A DNA stretch of 52,870 bases from Desulfovibrionaceae bacterium (lineage in GTDB: Bacteria; Desulfobacterota; Desulfovibrionia; Desulfovibrionales; Desulfovibrionaceae): contig JAQXJC010000024.1 in NCBI GenBank assembly GCA_029008115.1, positions 1 through 52,870 on the forward strand, in the 5' to 3' direction. Every line of letters starts with the position of its first letter. Position 1 is the first letter of the stretch. Below the pieces are notes generated by a model. It saw only the letters and a list, made by a program, of their open reading frames with translations. It was not told the origin of the DNA and ran no database searches. Positions 16,395 to 24,779 of this stretch are shown piece by piece. The translations under genes were made by a program, and so were the position numbers.

Positions 16395-17765
16395 ATGCCC
16401 GACCTCTCCTCCTCTCCCCGCGCCATCTGGAGCCTGACCTGGCCCCAGCTCCTGACGATGTACTTCGTCTTTGTCATCGGCTTTACCGATGTCTGGACAG
16501 CGGGGCGGCTGGGGGGCGAGGTGCAGGCCGCGCTGGGCATGAGCACGCAATGCGTCATGTATCTGCAGGTGCTGGCCCTTGCCCTTTCCAGCGGCGCGCT
16601 GGCCTGCGTCAGCCAGTCGCTGGGCGCGCGGCGCACGCGCCGGGCCTGCCGCTACGTCGGCGCCACCCTGCTGCTGGTTGCCCTGCTGGGGCTGCTGGTG
16701 GCGCTGGCCGCCGTGCTGCTTTCAGACAGTCTGCTCCGGCTGCTGCTCATCCCCGACGGCATTTTCGCGCTCACCCGCAGCCTGTGGGCCGTGGCCATGT
16801 ACGCACTGCCCTTCCAGTATCTCCACGCCGCATCCGGCATGCTCTTCCGGGCCACGCGGCAGGTGCTGCCGCCGCTGTGGACAGGGGGGGCGGCCTGTCT
16901 GCTCAATGTTGCCGGCGACCTCGGCTTCGGTCTGGGCTGGTTCGGCCTGCCCGCCTGCGGTGGCATGGGCATTGTCTGGTCCAGCTTTGCCAGCATGGCC
17001 CTGTGCGCGCTGGGCAACTGCCTGCTGCTGGCCCGCTCCGGCTACCTGCGCGCGGACTGCCTGCCAACGCCGCGCTGGCTGAAGGCGGGCGCGCCCTACC
17101 TGCTGCGCGTGGCGGCCAATGCCGGCGCCGCCCAGCTGCTCTGGCAGACAGGCTACCTCGTGCTGTTCGTTGTCGTGGCCTCCCTGCCCCGCGGCAGCGT
17201 GGACGCGCTGGCGGGGCTCACTGCCGGCCTGCGCATAGAGGCCCTGCTCTTCATGCCGGCCATGGCCGTCAACATGAGCGCCGCCGTGGTGGTGGGCAAT
17301 CTGCTGGGCGCGGGAGAGGCGGCGCGCGCCCGCCAGGTGGGGCTGACCCTGGTATGGGCGGGGGCGGGCGCCATGACCTGCGTGGCCGCCTGCCTGTGGC
17401 CCTTCCGGCAGGATTTGGCCGCCCTGCTGGCGCAGGATGCCGGCGTGCTGGCGCAGACCGTCTGCTATCTGGAATTCAACCTGCTCTCCACGCCATTCTC
17501 CGTAGCCAGCACCATCATGAGCGGCGTCATGACCGGCGCGGGAGCCACGCGCTACAATGTCATGATCTATGGCTCCACCTTCTGGCTGGTGCGCCTGCCC
17601 CTTGCATTTCTGCTGGGACACATTATCTGGAAGGACGCTTCCGGCGTCTTTGCCGCCATGCTGATTTCCCAGGTCATCCAAACCATCCTCATGCTGCGCG
17701 TGGCCGTGCGCGGGCGGTGGACGCGCTTTGCGATGAAACAACAGCCGGCCTCCCGGCCCGCATGA
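16395..17765 (+). CDS. MATE family multidrug/cation exporter
   Basis: A polytopic membrane protein of 456 residues with about 12 hydrophobic segments in two repeats, as in the MATE (MOP superfamily) exporters that extrude drugs or metabolites using Na+ or H+. Family features include the N-terminal WSLTWPQLLTMYF helix, VSQSLGARRTRRACRYV between helices 2 and 3, and the mirrored VVGNLLGAGEAARARQVG in the second half. The start is uncertain: 16395 lacks a clear Shine-Dalgarno, and 16384 or further upstream are possible. Its stop overlaps the ATGA before the next gene. The substrate is unknown. Confidence 0.88.
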   Translation: MPDLSSSPRAIWSLTWPQLLTMYFVFVIGFTDVWTAGRLGGEVQAALGMSTQCVMYLQVLALALSSGALACVSQSLGARRTRRACRYVGATLLLVALLGLLVALAAVLLSDSLLRLLLIPDGIFALTRSLWAVAMYALPFQYLHAASGMLFRATRQVLPPLWTGGAACLLNVAGDLGFGLGWFGLPACGGMGIVWSSFASMALCALGNCLLLARSGYLRADCLPTPRWLKAGAPYLLRVAANAGAAQLLWQTGYLVLFVVVASLPRGSVDALAGLTAGLRIEALLFMPAMAVNMSAAVVVGNLLGAGEAARARQVGLTLVWAGAGAMTCVAACLWPFRQDLAALLAQDAGVLAQTVCYLEFNLLSTPFSVASTIMSGVMTGAGATRYNVMIYGSTFWLVRLPLAFLLGHIIWKDASGVFAAMLISQVIQTILMLRVAVRGRWTRFAMKQQPASRPA

Positions 17766-17773
17766 GGTTCCCC

Positions 17774-18658
17774 ATGTCCTACACCCCTGTCTCCATGTCT
17801 CTGAAAGAACAGTTCCAGACCTGCTGGAACGCCACGCCGCAGCACTCCATCGATTACACCCTTGCCAACCTGTGGGGCTGGGGGCCGTATTTCGGTCTGG
17901 AATGGGAGTTTGACGGCGCGCTCTGCTGGCTGCGCCAGACCAGGCCCGCCCCCATGCGCTGGGCGCCTCTGGGCGACTGGACCGCGGTGGACTGGGCCGC
18001 CGACCCTGTGCTGGCACGGGGCGGCATGTTCATCCGCGTTCCCGAAATGCTGGCCCGCATCTGGAAAGACGCGCTGGGAGAACGGGTGCAGGTGGACGAG
18101 GCGCGCGGGCACTGGGAATATCTGTACCGGCGGGACAATCTGGTCACGCTGCCCGGAAAAAAGCTGCACAAGAAGAAGACCCACGTCAACGGCTACATCA
18201 AGGAATACGGCACGCCGGACTATCGCCCGCTGGACAGCGAAGCAGGCATCGAGGACGTGCTGGAACTTCAGGATGAGTGGTGCCAGTGGCATGAATGCGC
18301 GGACTCCGGCTCCCTGCGCGCGGAAAACGAGGCCATCAACCGCGTGCTGGCGCACTGGGACGAAATCCCCGGCCTTGTAGGCGGCGCACTGTATATCGAA
18401 GGTCGCATCGCCGCCTTCAGCGTGGGAGAGCGGCTGGACGACAGCACGCTGGGCGTGCACTATGAAAAAGGCCGCACCGCGGTGCGCGGTGTCTACCAGA
18501 CCATGAACCGCTGCTTTGCCGAAGCTGCGGGCGAAGGCTTCGTCCTGTTGAACCGCGCGCAGGACCTGGACGAGGAGGGCCTGCGCCATGCGAAAATGAG
18601 TTATGAGCCGGCAGACTTCCTGCGCAAGTACGCCGTGCGCGTGGCTCCGGCTGTCTGA
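17774..18658 (+). CDS. DUF2156 / phosphatidylglycerol-lysyltransferase-like (GNAT-fold) protein
   Basis: A 294-residue soluble protein of the DUF2156 family, related to the catalytic C-terminal domain of aminoacyl-phosphatidylglycerol synthases such as MprF. It has the tandem GNAT-like features NLVTLPGKKLHKKKTHVNGY, then LVGGALYIEGRIAAFSVGERL and the late LNRAQDLDEEGLRHAKMSYEPA. No membrane domain is present, so it is unlike full-length MprF. The start at 17774 has GAGG 7 nt upstream; an upstream Met at 17762 overlaps the exporter stop. It is co-transcribed with the MATE gene. The substrate is unknown. Confidence 0.82.
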   Translation: MSYTPVSMSLKEQFQTCWNATPQHSIDYTLANLWGWGPYFGLEWEFDGALCWLRQTRPAPMRWAPLGDWTAVDWAADPVLARGGMFIRVPEMLARIWKDALGERVQVDEARGHWEYLYRRDNLVTLPGKKLHKKKTHVNGYIKEYGTPDYRPLDSEAGIEDVLELQDEWCQWHECADSGSLRAENEAINRVLAHWDEIPGLVGGALYIEGRIAAFSVGERLDDSTLGVHYEKGRTAVRGVYQTMNRCFAEAAGEGFVLLNRAQDLDEEGLRHAKMSYEPADFLRKYAVRVAPAV

Positions 18659-18696
18659 TACGGCATTGCGTGCAGCGCACAAAAGAGGCATACTGC

Positions 18697-18738
18697 AACG
18701 GCGCGGCGAAAGTCACAGGGCTTTCCGCGCCGTTTTTC
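18697..18738 (+). terminator. Terminator after the DUF2156 gene
   Basis: AACGGCGCGG (18697-18706) pairs with CCGCGCCGTT (18725-18734), then T-rich sequence follows. Confidence 0.8.
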
Positions 18739-18763
18739 ACACACTACAGGGAGACAGACATCC

Positions 18764-20113
18764 GTGAAACACCTGTTCCGCATGCTCTGCGCAGCGTGCT
18801 GCCTGCTCTCGCTGGCGGCCTGCTCGGGAAAGTCCGTGCCGTCCCCGGGAGCATCTGGCCCGGGCTCCACCCCCATCCGTGATCTGCGCGTCATCCCGCA
18901 GGACCTGCCCCGTTTCGCCAGAATGGCGGGAGAAAACACGCCCCTGCTCTCCCCGACGGATCAGGCGCTTCTGGACGCCCGCTATAACAGCATAGTGTTC
19001 GGCCCCTGGGAGCTGGCCAGACCCAGCATCAAAAAGAAGGACATCGCCTCCCTCTTCCGCAGTCCCCGGGGCTACAAAATGAACGGGCAGAAGTGGACCC
19101 GCGCCGAATGGAATGCCATGCTGGCCAATGCGAACCTTGCGTCCTATCCCAACAGCGGACGGAAGGCCATCGCAACCCGGCATGCCAACCTGCGCGAGCT
19201 GCCCACCTCGGACATGCGCTTCAGCAAGCCTACGCCCGTGGTGCGCGATAATCCCTTCGACAACTTCCAGTATTCCTCCCTGCCGCAGGGCACGCCCGTC
19301 TACGTGGCGCACATCAGCCGTGACCGCAAGTGGTTCTATGTGGAAACGCCCCTTGCCGGCGGCTGGGTGCGTTCTGACGAACTCGGCTGGGTGAGCGACG
19401 CCGTGGCCGCCCGCTACCGCAGCGACAGCTACGTCGCCCTGATGCAGGATGACGTGCCCCTGATGCACGGGGGCAGGCCCGTCGGGCGCGCGCATATCGG
19501 CGCCTTCTTCCCCCTGGCCCGTACCACTGCGGCAGGCTATGTGGTTCTGGTACCTGTGCGCTCATCCTCCGGCAATGCCGTTCTGGAGGAGGTGCCGCTC
19601 ACCGCCGCGCAGGCCGCGCGCAAACCCCAGCCCCTCACGGCTGGCGCCCTTGCCCGCGTGGGGCAGCAGATGATGGGGCAGCCCTATGCCTGGGGCGGCA
19701 TGCTGGAGGATCGCGACTGCTCCGCCACCACGCGCGACATGTTCACCCCCTTCGGGCTGTGGCTGCCGCGCAACTCCTCGGCACAGGCGCGCGCGGGGCT
19801 GAAGCAGGATATCTCCGGCCTCAGCGCCGCAGACAAGAAGGCCGCCATCAGGCGCGGCGGCGTCCCCTTCATGACGCTGATCTGGCTGCCGGGACACATC
19901 GCCCTCTATGTGGGCAGCTATCAGGGGCAGCCCGTTATTTTCCATAACATGTGGGGCATCCGCGTGGTGCGGGACGGCGATGACGATGCCCGCCATGTGG
20001 TGGGGCGCTGCGCCATCACCACGCTGGAACCGGGCAGGGAGCTTCCCAACCGCTACAAGAACGCGCTGCTCATTGATCGCATCAGGGCCTATACCATTCT
20101 GGGCAGGGACTAG
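18764..20113 (+). CDS. SH3-domain C40 (NlpC/P60) peptidase, lipoprotein
   Basis: A 449-residue cell-wall peptidase, probably cleaving peptidoglycan stem peptides in the periplasm. It starts with GTG at 18764 (AGGGAG 10 nt upstream). The signal sequence ends in a lipobox, LAAC, so the mature N-terminus is likely lipidated. A stabilising N-terminal domain is followed by two SH3b-like modules (about 130-200 and 205-260) and a C-terminal NlpC/P60 domain with the catalytic Cys319 (RDCSAT) and His378 (PGHIALYVG), and FHNMWG as the third site. Its stop is 3 nt before the next gene. Confidence 0.9.
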   Translation: MKHLFRMLCAACCLLSLAACSGKSVPSPGASGPGSTPIRDLRVIPQDLPRFARMAGENTPLLSPTDQALLDARYNSIVFGPWELARPSIKKKDIASLFRSPRGYKMNGQKWTRAEWNAMLANANLASYPNSGRKAIATRHANLRELPTSDMRFSKPTPVVRDNPFDNFQYSSLPQGTPVYVAHISRDRKWFYVETPLAGGWVRSDELGWVSDAVAARYRSDSYVALMQDDVPLMHGGRPVGRAHIGAFFPLARTTAAGYVVLVPVRSSSGNAVLEEVPLTAAQAARKPQPLTAGALARVGQQMMGQPYAWGGMLEDRDCSATTRDMFTPFGLWLPRNSSAQARAGLKQDISGLSAADKKAAIRRGGVPFMTLIWLPGHIALYVGSYQGQPVIFHNMWGIRVVRDGDDDARHVVGRCAITTLEPGRELPNRYKNALLIDRIRAYTILGRD

Positions 20114-20116
20114 CGC

Positions 20117-21760
20117 ATGGAGGAACGCCAGTTTACCGTGACGCCGGAAGCGGCCGGGCAGCGTCTGGATCGCTTCCTCAGCGGACTTCTGCCGGACATG
20201 TCGCGCGCAAGCCTGAAAAAAGCCGTGGAACAGGGGCACTGCCACATCGACGGCCTTCCCGCCGGCGGCGCCTCCTGCAAGGTGCGCGCGGGACAGACCG
20301 TCAGCCTCGTCCTGCCGTCTCCAGCCCGCGCCATGCAGCCCGAGGATGGCATGCTGGATATCCTGTGGCAGGATGCGCACATGGCCGTCATCAACAAGCC
20401 CGCCGGCCTCACGGTACATCCCTGTCCTTCCTGCCCCGAAGGAACGCTGGCGCACCGCCTGCTGGCGCATTTTCCCGGGCTGGCGGCACAGGACGGCCCG
20501 CGCCCCGGCATCGTCCACCGTCTGGACAAGGACACCAGCGGCCTGATGGTGGTGGCCCTGACGGAAGCCGCGCGTCTGCGGCTCTCCGCCGCCTTTGCCG
20601 GACGGGAGGTGCACAAGGAATATCTTGCCCTGATGCGGGGCGTCCCGCCGCAGGAAGGCGAATGCGGCGCCCCACTGGGCCGGCATCCCCGAATCAAGGT
20701 AAAGATGGCCGTCGTGCCGGAGCGGCACGGCGGACGGCCCGCACGCTCCGCATGGCGCGTGCTGTGGTCCTCGCCGGACGGCCGCGCTGCGCTGGCGGCA
20801 GTGCGCATCTTCACGGGACGAACGCACCAAATTCGCGTGCACTGCGCATACATGGGGCATCCCCTGTGGGGGGACGCCGTCTATGGCCCGGCGGATGCCG
20901 CCGATCCCGCTGCCGCCCGCCGCGCCCTGGATGATGCCGGCCTGCCCCCCGCCGTACCGCCCGCCCGCCAGATGCTCCATGCCTGGCGCCTCAGCCTGCA
21001 TCATCCCATGACGGGCGCCCTGCTGCAATTCTGCTGTCCGCCGCCACAGGATATGCTGGACGCCGCTGTGACGCTGGGCACGTGCCGCATGCGCCGCGTT
21101 GTCATCACCGGCAATCCCGGCTGCGGCAAATCCTCCCTGCTGCGCCGCCTTGGGGCCGCCGGCCTCCCCGTCTTCAGCGCCGATGCCGAAGTCGGCAGGC
21201 TCTACATGCGCGGTGGCGCCGGCTGGGACTTCCTGCGGCAGCGCCACGGCTCCCGCTTTCTGCGCGAGGATGGCGAGCTGAACCGCCCGGCCCTGCGCGC
21301 GGCCATGCATGCCGATCCGGAGCTGCGCCGCGAGGTGGAACGCTATGTACACATGCTGGTACGGGACGCGCTGGAGCGCTTCTGGCACGTGCAGGAACAG
21401 GCCGGAGCAGCCTGTGCCGTGGCGGAAGTACCGCTCTATTTCGAAGCCGGCTGGCATCTGGAACCGGGACTGCCCGCCCCGCTGACCATAGCGGTCTCCT
21501 GCCCGCTGGATGTGCGCCATGCCCGTCTGCTGGCCACGCGCGGCTGGAGCGCGGAAACCTCCGCCACGCTGGAATCCTGGCAATGGGCCGCCGCGCGCAA
21601 GGAGGCCGCCTGCGACATCCGCGTGGACAACAGCGGCTCCGAGGCGGACCTGGACAGCCGTACCGCCGCGCTGCTGGATGAGCTGCGCGGACGGCGCACC
21701 GCCGAAGCCCATGCCCTGCGCCGTCATCTCACCGGACTGTGGACGCCGCAGGCCGGCTGA
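20117..21760 (+). CDS. RluD-type pseudouridine synthase fused to dephospho-CoA kinase
   Basis: A 547-residue two-enzyme protein. The N-terminal half is an RluA-family 23S rRNA pseudouridine synthase: an S4-like domain (about 13-65), NKPAGLTVHP, and the catalytic Asp137 in GIVHRLDKDTSG. The C-terminal half (about 325-530) is dephospho-CoA kinase CoaE, the last step of CoA synthesis. It carries Walker A GNPGCGKSS, DAEVGRLY, EVPLYFEAGW and an end section with K-x-A-x-D-I-R-V-D-N. No stop or start separates them in the single frame. The fusion may be a lineage trait of Desulfovibrionaceae. PanF, which imports the CoA precursor pantothenate, is encoded 3 kb downstream. Confidence 0.9.
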   Translation: MEERQFTVTPEAAGQRLDRFLSGLLPDMSRASLKKAVEQGHCHIDGLPAGGASCKVRAGQTVSLVLPSPARAMQPEDGMLDILWQDAHMAVINKPAGLTVHPCPSCPEGTLAHRLLAHFPGLAAQDGPRPGIVHRLDKDTSGLMVVALTEAARLRLSAAFAGREVHKEYLALMRGVPPQEGECGAPLGRHPRIKVKMAVVPERHGGRPARSAWRVLWSSPDGRAALAAVRIFTGRTHQIRVHCAYMGHPLWGDAVYGPADAADPAAARRALDDAGLPPAVPPARQMLHAWRLSLHHPMTGALLQFCCPPPQDMLDAAVTLGTCRMRRVVITGNPGCGKSSLLRRLGAAGLPVFSADAEVGRLYMRGGAGWDFLRQRHGSRFLREDGELNRPALRAAMHADPELRREVERYVHMLVRDALERFWHVQEQAGAACAVAEVPLYFEAGWHLEPGLPAPLTIAVSCPLDVRHARLLATRGWSAETSATLESWQWAAARKEAACDIRVDNSGSEADLDSRTAALLDELRGRRTAEAHALRRHLTGLWTPQAG

Positions 21761-21786
21761 CATCCCTCATTTTCAGGAGCAGCACC

Positions 21787-23166
21787 ATGATCTCCGCCGC
21801 ATACGCCGCCACTACCCCCCCTCCGCTCTTTACGCCGTCCACGCCCCGCTGGCTGGCAGCAGAACTGCGCACGCAGGAGACGCCGCTGATACTCTGGCGG
21901 CGGCATCTGCACCGCATGCCGGAGCTGGGCTGGATGGAGTTCGGCACGGCGGGATTCCTCGCCGCCAAGCTGCTGGGCTGGGGCTGGCGGCTCACACTGG
22001 GCGAGGATGCGCTGTGCCGCGCTGCCCGCATGGGCGTTCCTCCCGCGGAAGACATGCGCCGCGCCGCCGCGCGCGCCGCCGCCGAGGGCCTTCCCCCCGA
22101 ATGGCTGTCCGTCTTTGCGGATGGCATGACCGCCGTCAGGGCGGACATACACCTCGGCCCGGAAAGCCGCGACTGTCCGCTGCTGATTCTGCGGACGGAC
22201 ATGGACGCCCTTGCCATCAACGAATGCCGCAGCGAGGATCATCTTCCCGTGCGCGAGGCCTTCGCCTCCCTGCACAGCGGCATCATGCACGCCTGCGGGC
22301 ACGACGGGCACGCCGCCATTCTGCTGGGACTGGCGCGCCTGCTGGCCCGCCACAGGGATGATTTTCCGCATCCGCTGGCAGTGCGCCTGCTCTTCCAGCC
22401 TGCCGAGGAAGGCGCACGCGGCGCGGCGGCCATGATCAGCGCCGGCGCGCTGGACGGCGCGGACATCCTGCTGGGCATGCACATCGGCCTGACGGCCCGG
22501 CGCACGGGACAGCTTGTCTGCGGAGCGGACGGCTTCCTCGGCACCACCAAGCTGGACGCATGCTTCACCGGCTGTCCGGCCCATGCCGCCGGCGCACCGG
22601 AGGAAGGACGCAATGCGCTGCTGGCTGCCAGCGCCGCCGCCCTGGGACTGCATGCCATCAGCCGCCACGGCGAAGGCCAGACCCGCGTCTGCGCCGGGCG
22701 CCTGGCCGCCGGGGAGAACCGCAATGCCATCCCCGCCCATGCCCTGCTGGAACTGGAGGTGCGCGGCGCCACGCAGGCGACCCACAGCTGGCTGGAAGCC
22801 GAGGCCCGCCGGGTTATTGCCGGCGCTGCCGGGCTCTGGAACTGCGATGTCTCCATTACCACGGCGGGCAGCGCGCCGGCAGCCTCTTCGGACCCCCGTC
22901 TGCGGGCGCGCCTGCTTCGCTGCGCCGCCGCCGTTCCCTTTTTCCGCGAGCCCGTACCGGCCGCCGCCTTCGGAGCCAGCGAAGATTTCAGCGCCATGAT
23001 GGAGGCCGTGCGGCAGGCGGGCGGGCAGGCGGCCTCGGTACTCATCGGCAGCCGTCTGGCCGGAGGACACCACACGCCGCGCTTTGATTTTGACGAGCGC
23101 ATCCTCCTGCCGGCGCTTTCCCTGCTGGCGCATGCCTGTCTGGATATTGCCGCTTCTCCGTCCTGA
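21787..23166 (+). CDS. M20 family amidohydrolase, AbgA-like (p-aminobenzoyl-glutamate hydrolase)
   Basis: A 459-residue zinc-dependent M20D amidohydrolase. Metal-site motifs are TDMDALAINE and HACGHDGHAAI, followed by FQPAEEGARGAAAM. The long insertion before the catalytic core (about 70-120, with ADGMTAVRADI) and the late GHHTPRFDFDE match AbgA of E. coli more than HipO-type enzymes. AbgA normally pairs with AbgB; no second subunit is present, so the substrate could be another acyl-amino acid. The start at 21787 has AGGAG 6-7 nt upstream. Confidence 0.82.
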   Translation: MISAAYAATTPPPLFTPSTPRWLAAELRTQETPLILWRRHLHRMPELGWMEFGTAGFLAAKLLGWGWRLTLGEDALCRAARMGVPPAEDMRRAAARAAAEGLPPEWLSVFADGMTAVRADIHLGPESRDCPLLILRTDMDALAINECRSEDHLPVREAFASLHSGIMHACGHDGHAAILLGLARLLARHRDDFPHPLAVRLLFQPAEEGARGAAAMISAGALDGADILLGMHIGLTARRTGQLVCGADGFLGTTKLDACFTGCPAHAAGAPEEGRNALLAASAAALGLHAISRHGEGQTRVCAGRLAAGENRNAIPAHALLELEVRGATQATHSWLEAEARRVIAGAAGLWNCDVSITTAGSAPAASSDPRLRARLLRCAAAVPFFREPVPAAAFGASEDFSAMMEAVRQAGGQAASVLIGSRLAGGHHTPRFDFDERILLPALSLLAHACLDIAASPS

Positions 23167-23240
23167 ACGCGGCAGCCGCAGGCGCGCCTGTTGCCGGGGG
23201 TGCGCCGTGCGCCCCGCCACTCCGGCCCTGCTTCCGCATC

Positions 23241-23729
23241 ATGAGTGAAAAAGCCATAGCCAAGACCAATGCCGCCCGTCTGCTGGACGGCCTGCATATT
23301 TCCTATTCCATGACCCGCGCCGACGTGGATGTCAGCGATCTTTCCGCCGTGACCATGGCCGCCAGGCTGGGCGTAGATGCCGCATGCGTATTCAAGACAC
23401 TGGTGGCGCGCGGCGACAGACACGGCATCGTCATGGCCTGCATCCCCGCCGCGGCCGAGCTTGATTTGAAAAAGCTGGCTGCCGCCACGGGCAACAAGCA
23501 GGTGCACATGCTGCCCCTCAGGGAAGTGCAGCCGACTACCGGCTACGTCCGGGGCGGCTGTTCCCCGCTGGCTGCCAGGAAGGCCTATCCTGTGGTCATT
23601 GATGAAAGTGCCATTCTCTGTGAAGAGATCTACGTCAGCGCGGGACAGCGCGGCGTGCAGCTCCGTCTTGCGCCGGACGATTTGCTCCGGGCGGCGCAGG
23701 CCGTCTATGCGGACATCACCCGCGCCTGA
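23241..23729 (+). CDS. ybaK: Cys-tRNA(Pro)/Cys-tRNA deacylase, YbaK/EbsC family
   Basis: A trans-editing enzyme that hydrolyses cysteine mischarged on tRNA(Pro). The 162 residues show the family pattern: K-T-N-A-A-R-x-L near the start, VFKTLVARGD, VMACIPAAAELDLKKLA, and PTTGYVRGGCSPLAARK with the conserved GGxSP-type loop. The ribosome binding site is weak. A strong terminator follows. Confidence 0.92.
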   Translation: MSEKAIAKTNAARLLDGLHISYSMTRADVDVSDLSAVTMAARLGVDAACVFKTLVARGDRHGIVMACIPAAAELDLKKLAAATGNKQVHMLPLREVQPTTGYVRGGCSPLAARKAYPVVIDESAILCEEIYVSAGQRGVQLRLAPDDLLRAAQAVYADITRA

Positions 23730-23744
23730 CAGAGACAGCAAACA

Positions 23745-23787
23745 AACAGCGGGCTGCCCCTCCTTTCCGGAGGAACAGCCCGCTGTT
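23745..23787 (+). terminator. Terminator between ybaK and the PerR-like gene
   Basis: AACAGCGGGCTG pairs with CAGCCCGCTGTT in a 12-bp stem extended by CTCC/GGAG. Only two T follow, so it may act for both converging genes with help. Confidence 0.7.
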
Positions 23788-23812
23788 CCGCGTGCCGTCT
23801 GCGCCGCGCCGG

Positions 23813-24208
23813 CTACTGCTGGCTGGCGCACTCGTCGCAGATACCGTCATATTCCACACGGGCACCAAGTATCCGGGTAAAGCCCCGCACGTCCATGCCT
23901 TCCACAGCGGGGGCGGGGCAGCCTTCCATCACGTCGCCAATGCGGCCGCACTTCACGCAGTGCACATGCTGATGCCAGGACGTGTCCCCGTCAAAACGTC
24001 TGGTATTGCCCGTGGCCTCCAGCTTCAGGATTTCTCCGGTGGAGGCAAGAAAATCCAGATTGCGATACACCGTGCCCAGGCTGATGCGCGGCAGACGCTC
24101 CCGCACAACGCTATAGACCTCATCGGCGGTGGGATGGGTTTTCATTTTGCGCAGCTCCTCAAGGATGACTGCGCGCTGACGGGTCATGCGTGTTTGCGGC
24201 TGTTGCAT
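23813..24208 (-). CDS. Fur family transcriptional regulator, PerR-like
   Basis: A 131-residue Fur-superfamily repressor. The winged-helix DNA-binding half includes RMTRQRAVILEELRKMKTHP and SLGTVYRNLDFL. The C-terminal half has the HQHVHCVKCGRIGD regulatory-metal segment and a second CDEC pair, giving the two CxxC motifs of a structural zinc site as in PerR and many Fur proteins. PerR (peroxide sensing) is favoured over Fur by the short N-terminus and overall motif set, but this is not certain. The start at 24208 has GGAG 6 nt upstream, and its promoter is near-consensus. Confidence 0.85.
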   Translation of the reverse strand: MQQPQTRMTRQRAVILEELRKMKTHPTADEVYSVVRERLPRISLGTVYRNLDFLASTGEILKLEATGNTRRFDGDTSWHQHVHCVKCGRIGDVMEGCPAPAVEGMDVRGFTRILGARVEYDGICDECASQQ

Positions 24209-24230
24209 ATCTGCTCCAAAATTTTTTTCT

Positions 24231-24259
24231 ATAATACCAGCATGCCCGCCTTTTGTCAA
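24231..24259 (-). promoter_or_regulatory. Promoter of the PerR-like gene
   Basis: On the minus strand TTGACA (24259-24254) and TATTAT (24236-24231) are exactly 17 bp apart. The AT-rich ATTATTATTGAC just upstream could hold an autoregulatory Fur/PerR-type box, but a full consensus is not visible. Confidence 0.65.
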
Positions 24260-24464
24260 TAATAATTTCTGATAGCAGATACTCGCCTTCTGGCAGCGCG
24301 GAGCAGGCCGCCGCGGGCCCGGCACTTTCGGATGCCTGCGGACATGCGCATAATGCGGCATCGCCGTACCCGTCTTGATCCCTTTTCCATGAGAGAGTAC
24401 GCTGCGGACAGCCGGCACAGGCGATTTTTCCCACTACAGGCTGCTCCGGAGGCGACAGACAGAC

Positions 24465-24779
24465 ATGCGCAACAGTACTCAGGACCCCCGCCATGCACAG
24501 GCCAACAGGGAAGCCCTCATTTCTCTGGCGGTATATGCCCTGTATTTTATCTGGTGGTACGCCTGCGCCTACATGCTGGGCCAGGGCGATCCCGACAGCT
24601 ATGACTACGTGCTGGGGCTGCCGGCCTGGTTCTTCTACAGCTGCATTGCCGGCTATCCCCTGATCACGGTTCTGCTCTGGCTGGCCCTGCGCCTCGGCTT
24701 CAGGAACATGCCGCTGGACGCCCGGCCGGAAGATGCCGCAGGGAACGGCCCGCACCCGGAGGAAGAGCGCCGTGGATGA
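24465..24779 (+). CDS. yhdT: YhdT/DUF997 family small membrane protein
   Basis: A 104-residue protein with two hydrophobic segments (about 18-40 and 55-78) and the family feature YFIWWYACAYMLG. YhdT is the usual gene partner of panF and may assist the symporter. GGAGG lies 13 nt before the ATG. It overlaps panF, whose GTG start at 24772 lies inside its last codons. Confidence 0.85.
   Translation: MRNSTQDPRHAQANREALISLAVYALYFIWWYACAYMLGQGDPDSYDYVLGLPAWFFYSCIAGYPLITVLLWLALRLGFRNMPLDARPEDAAGNGPHPEEERRG

Noticed and set aside
16346..17761. Plus-strand frame running through the MATE gene into the DUF2156 gene as one 770-residue protein
   Set aside because: The first two-thirds is an off-frame shadow of the MATE exporter. 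The DUF2156 gene has its own start and ribosome binding site at 17774.
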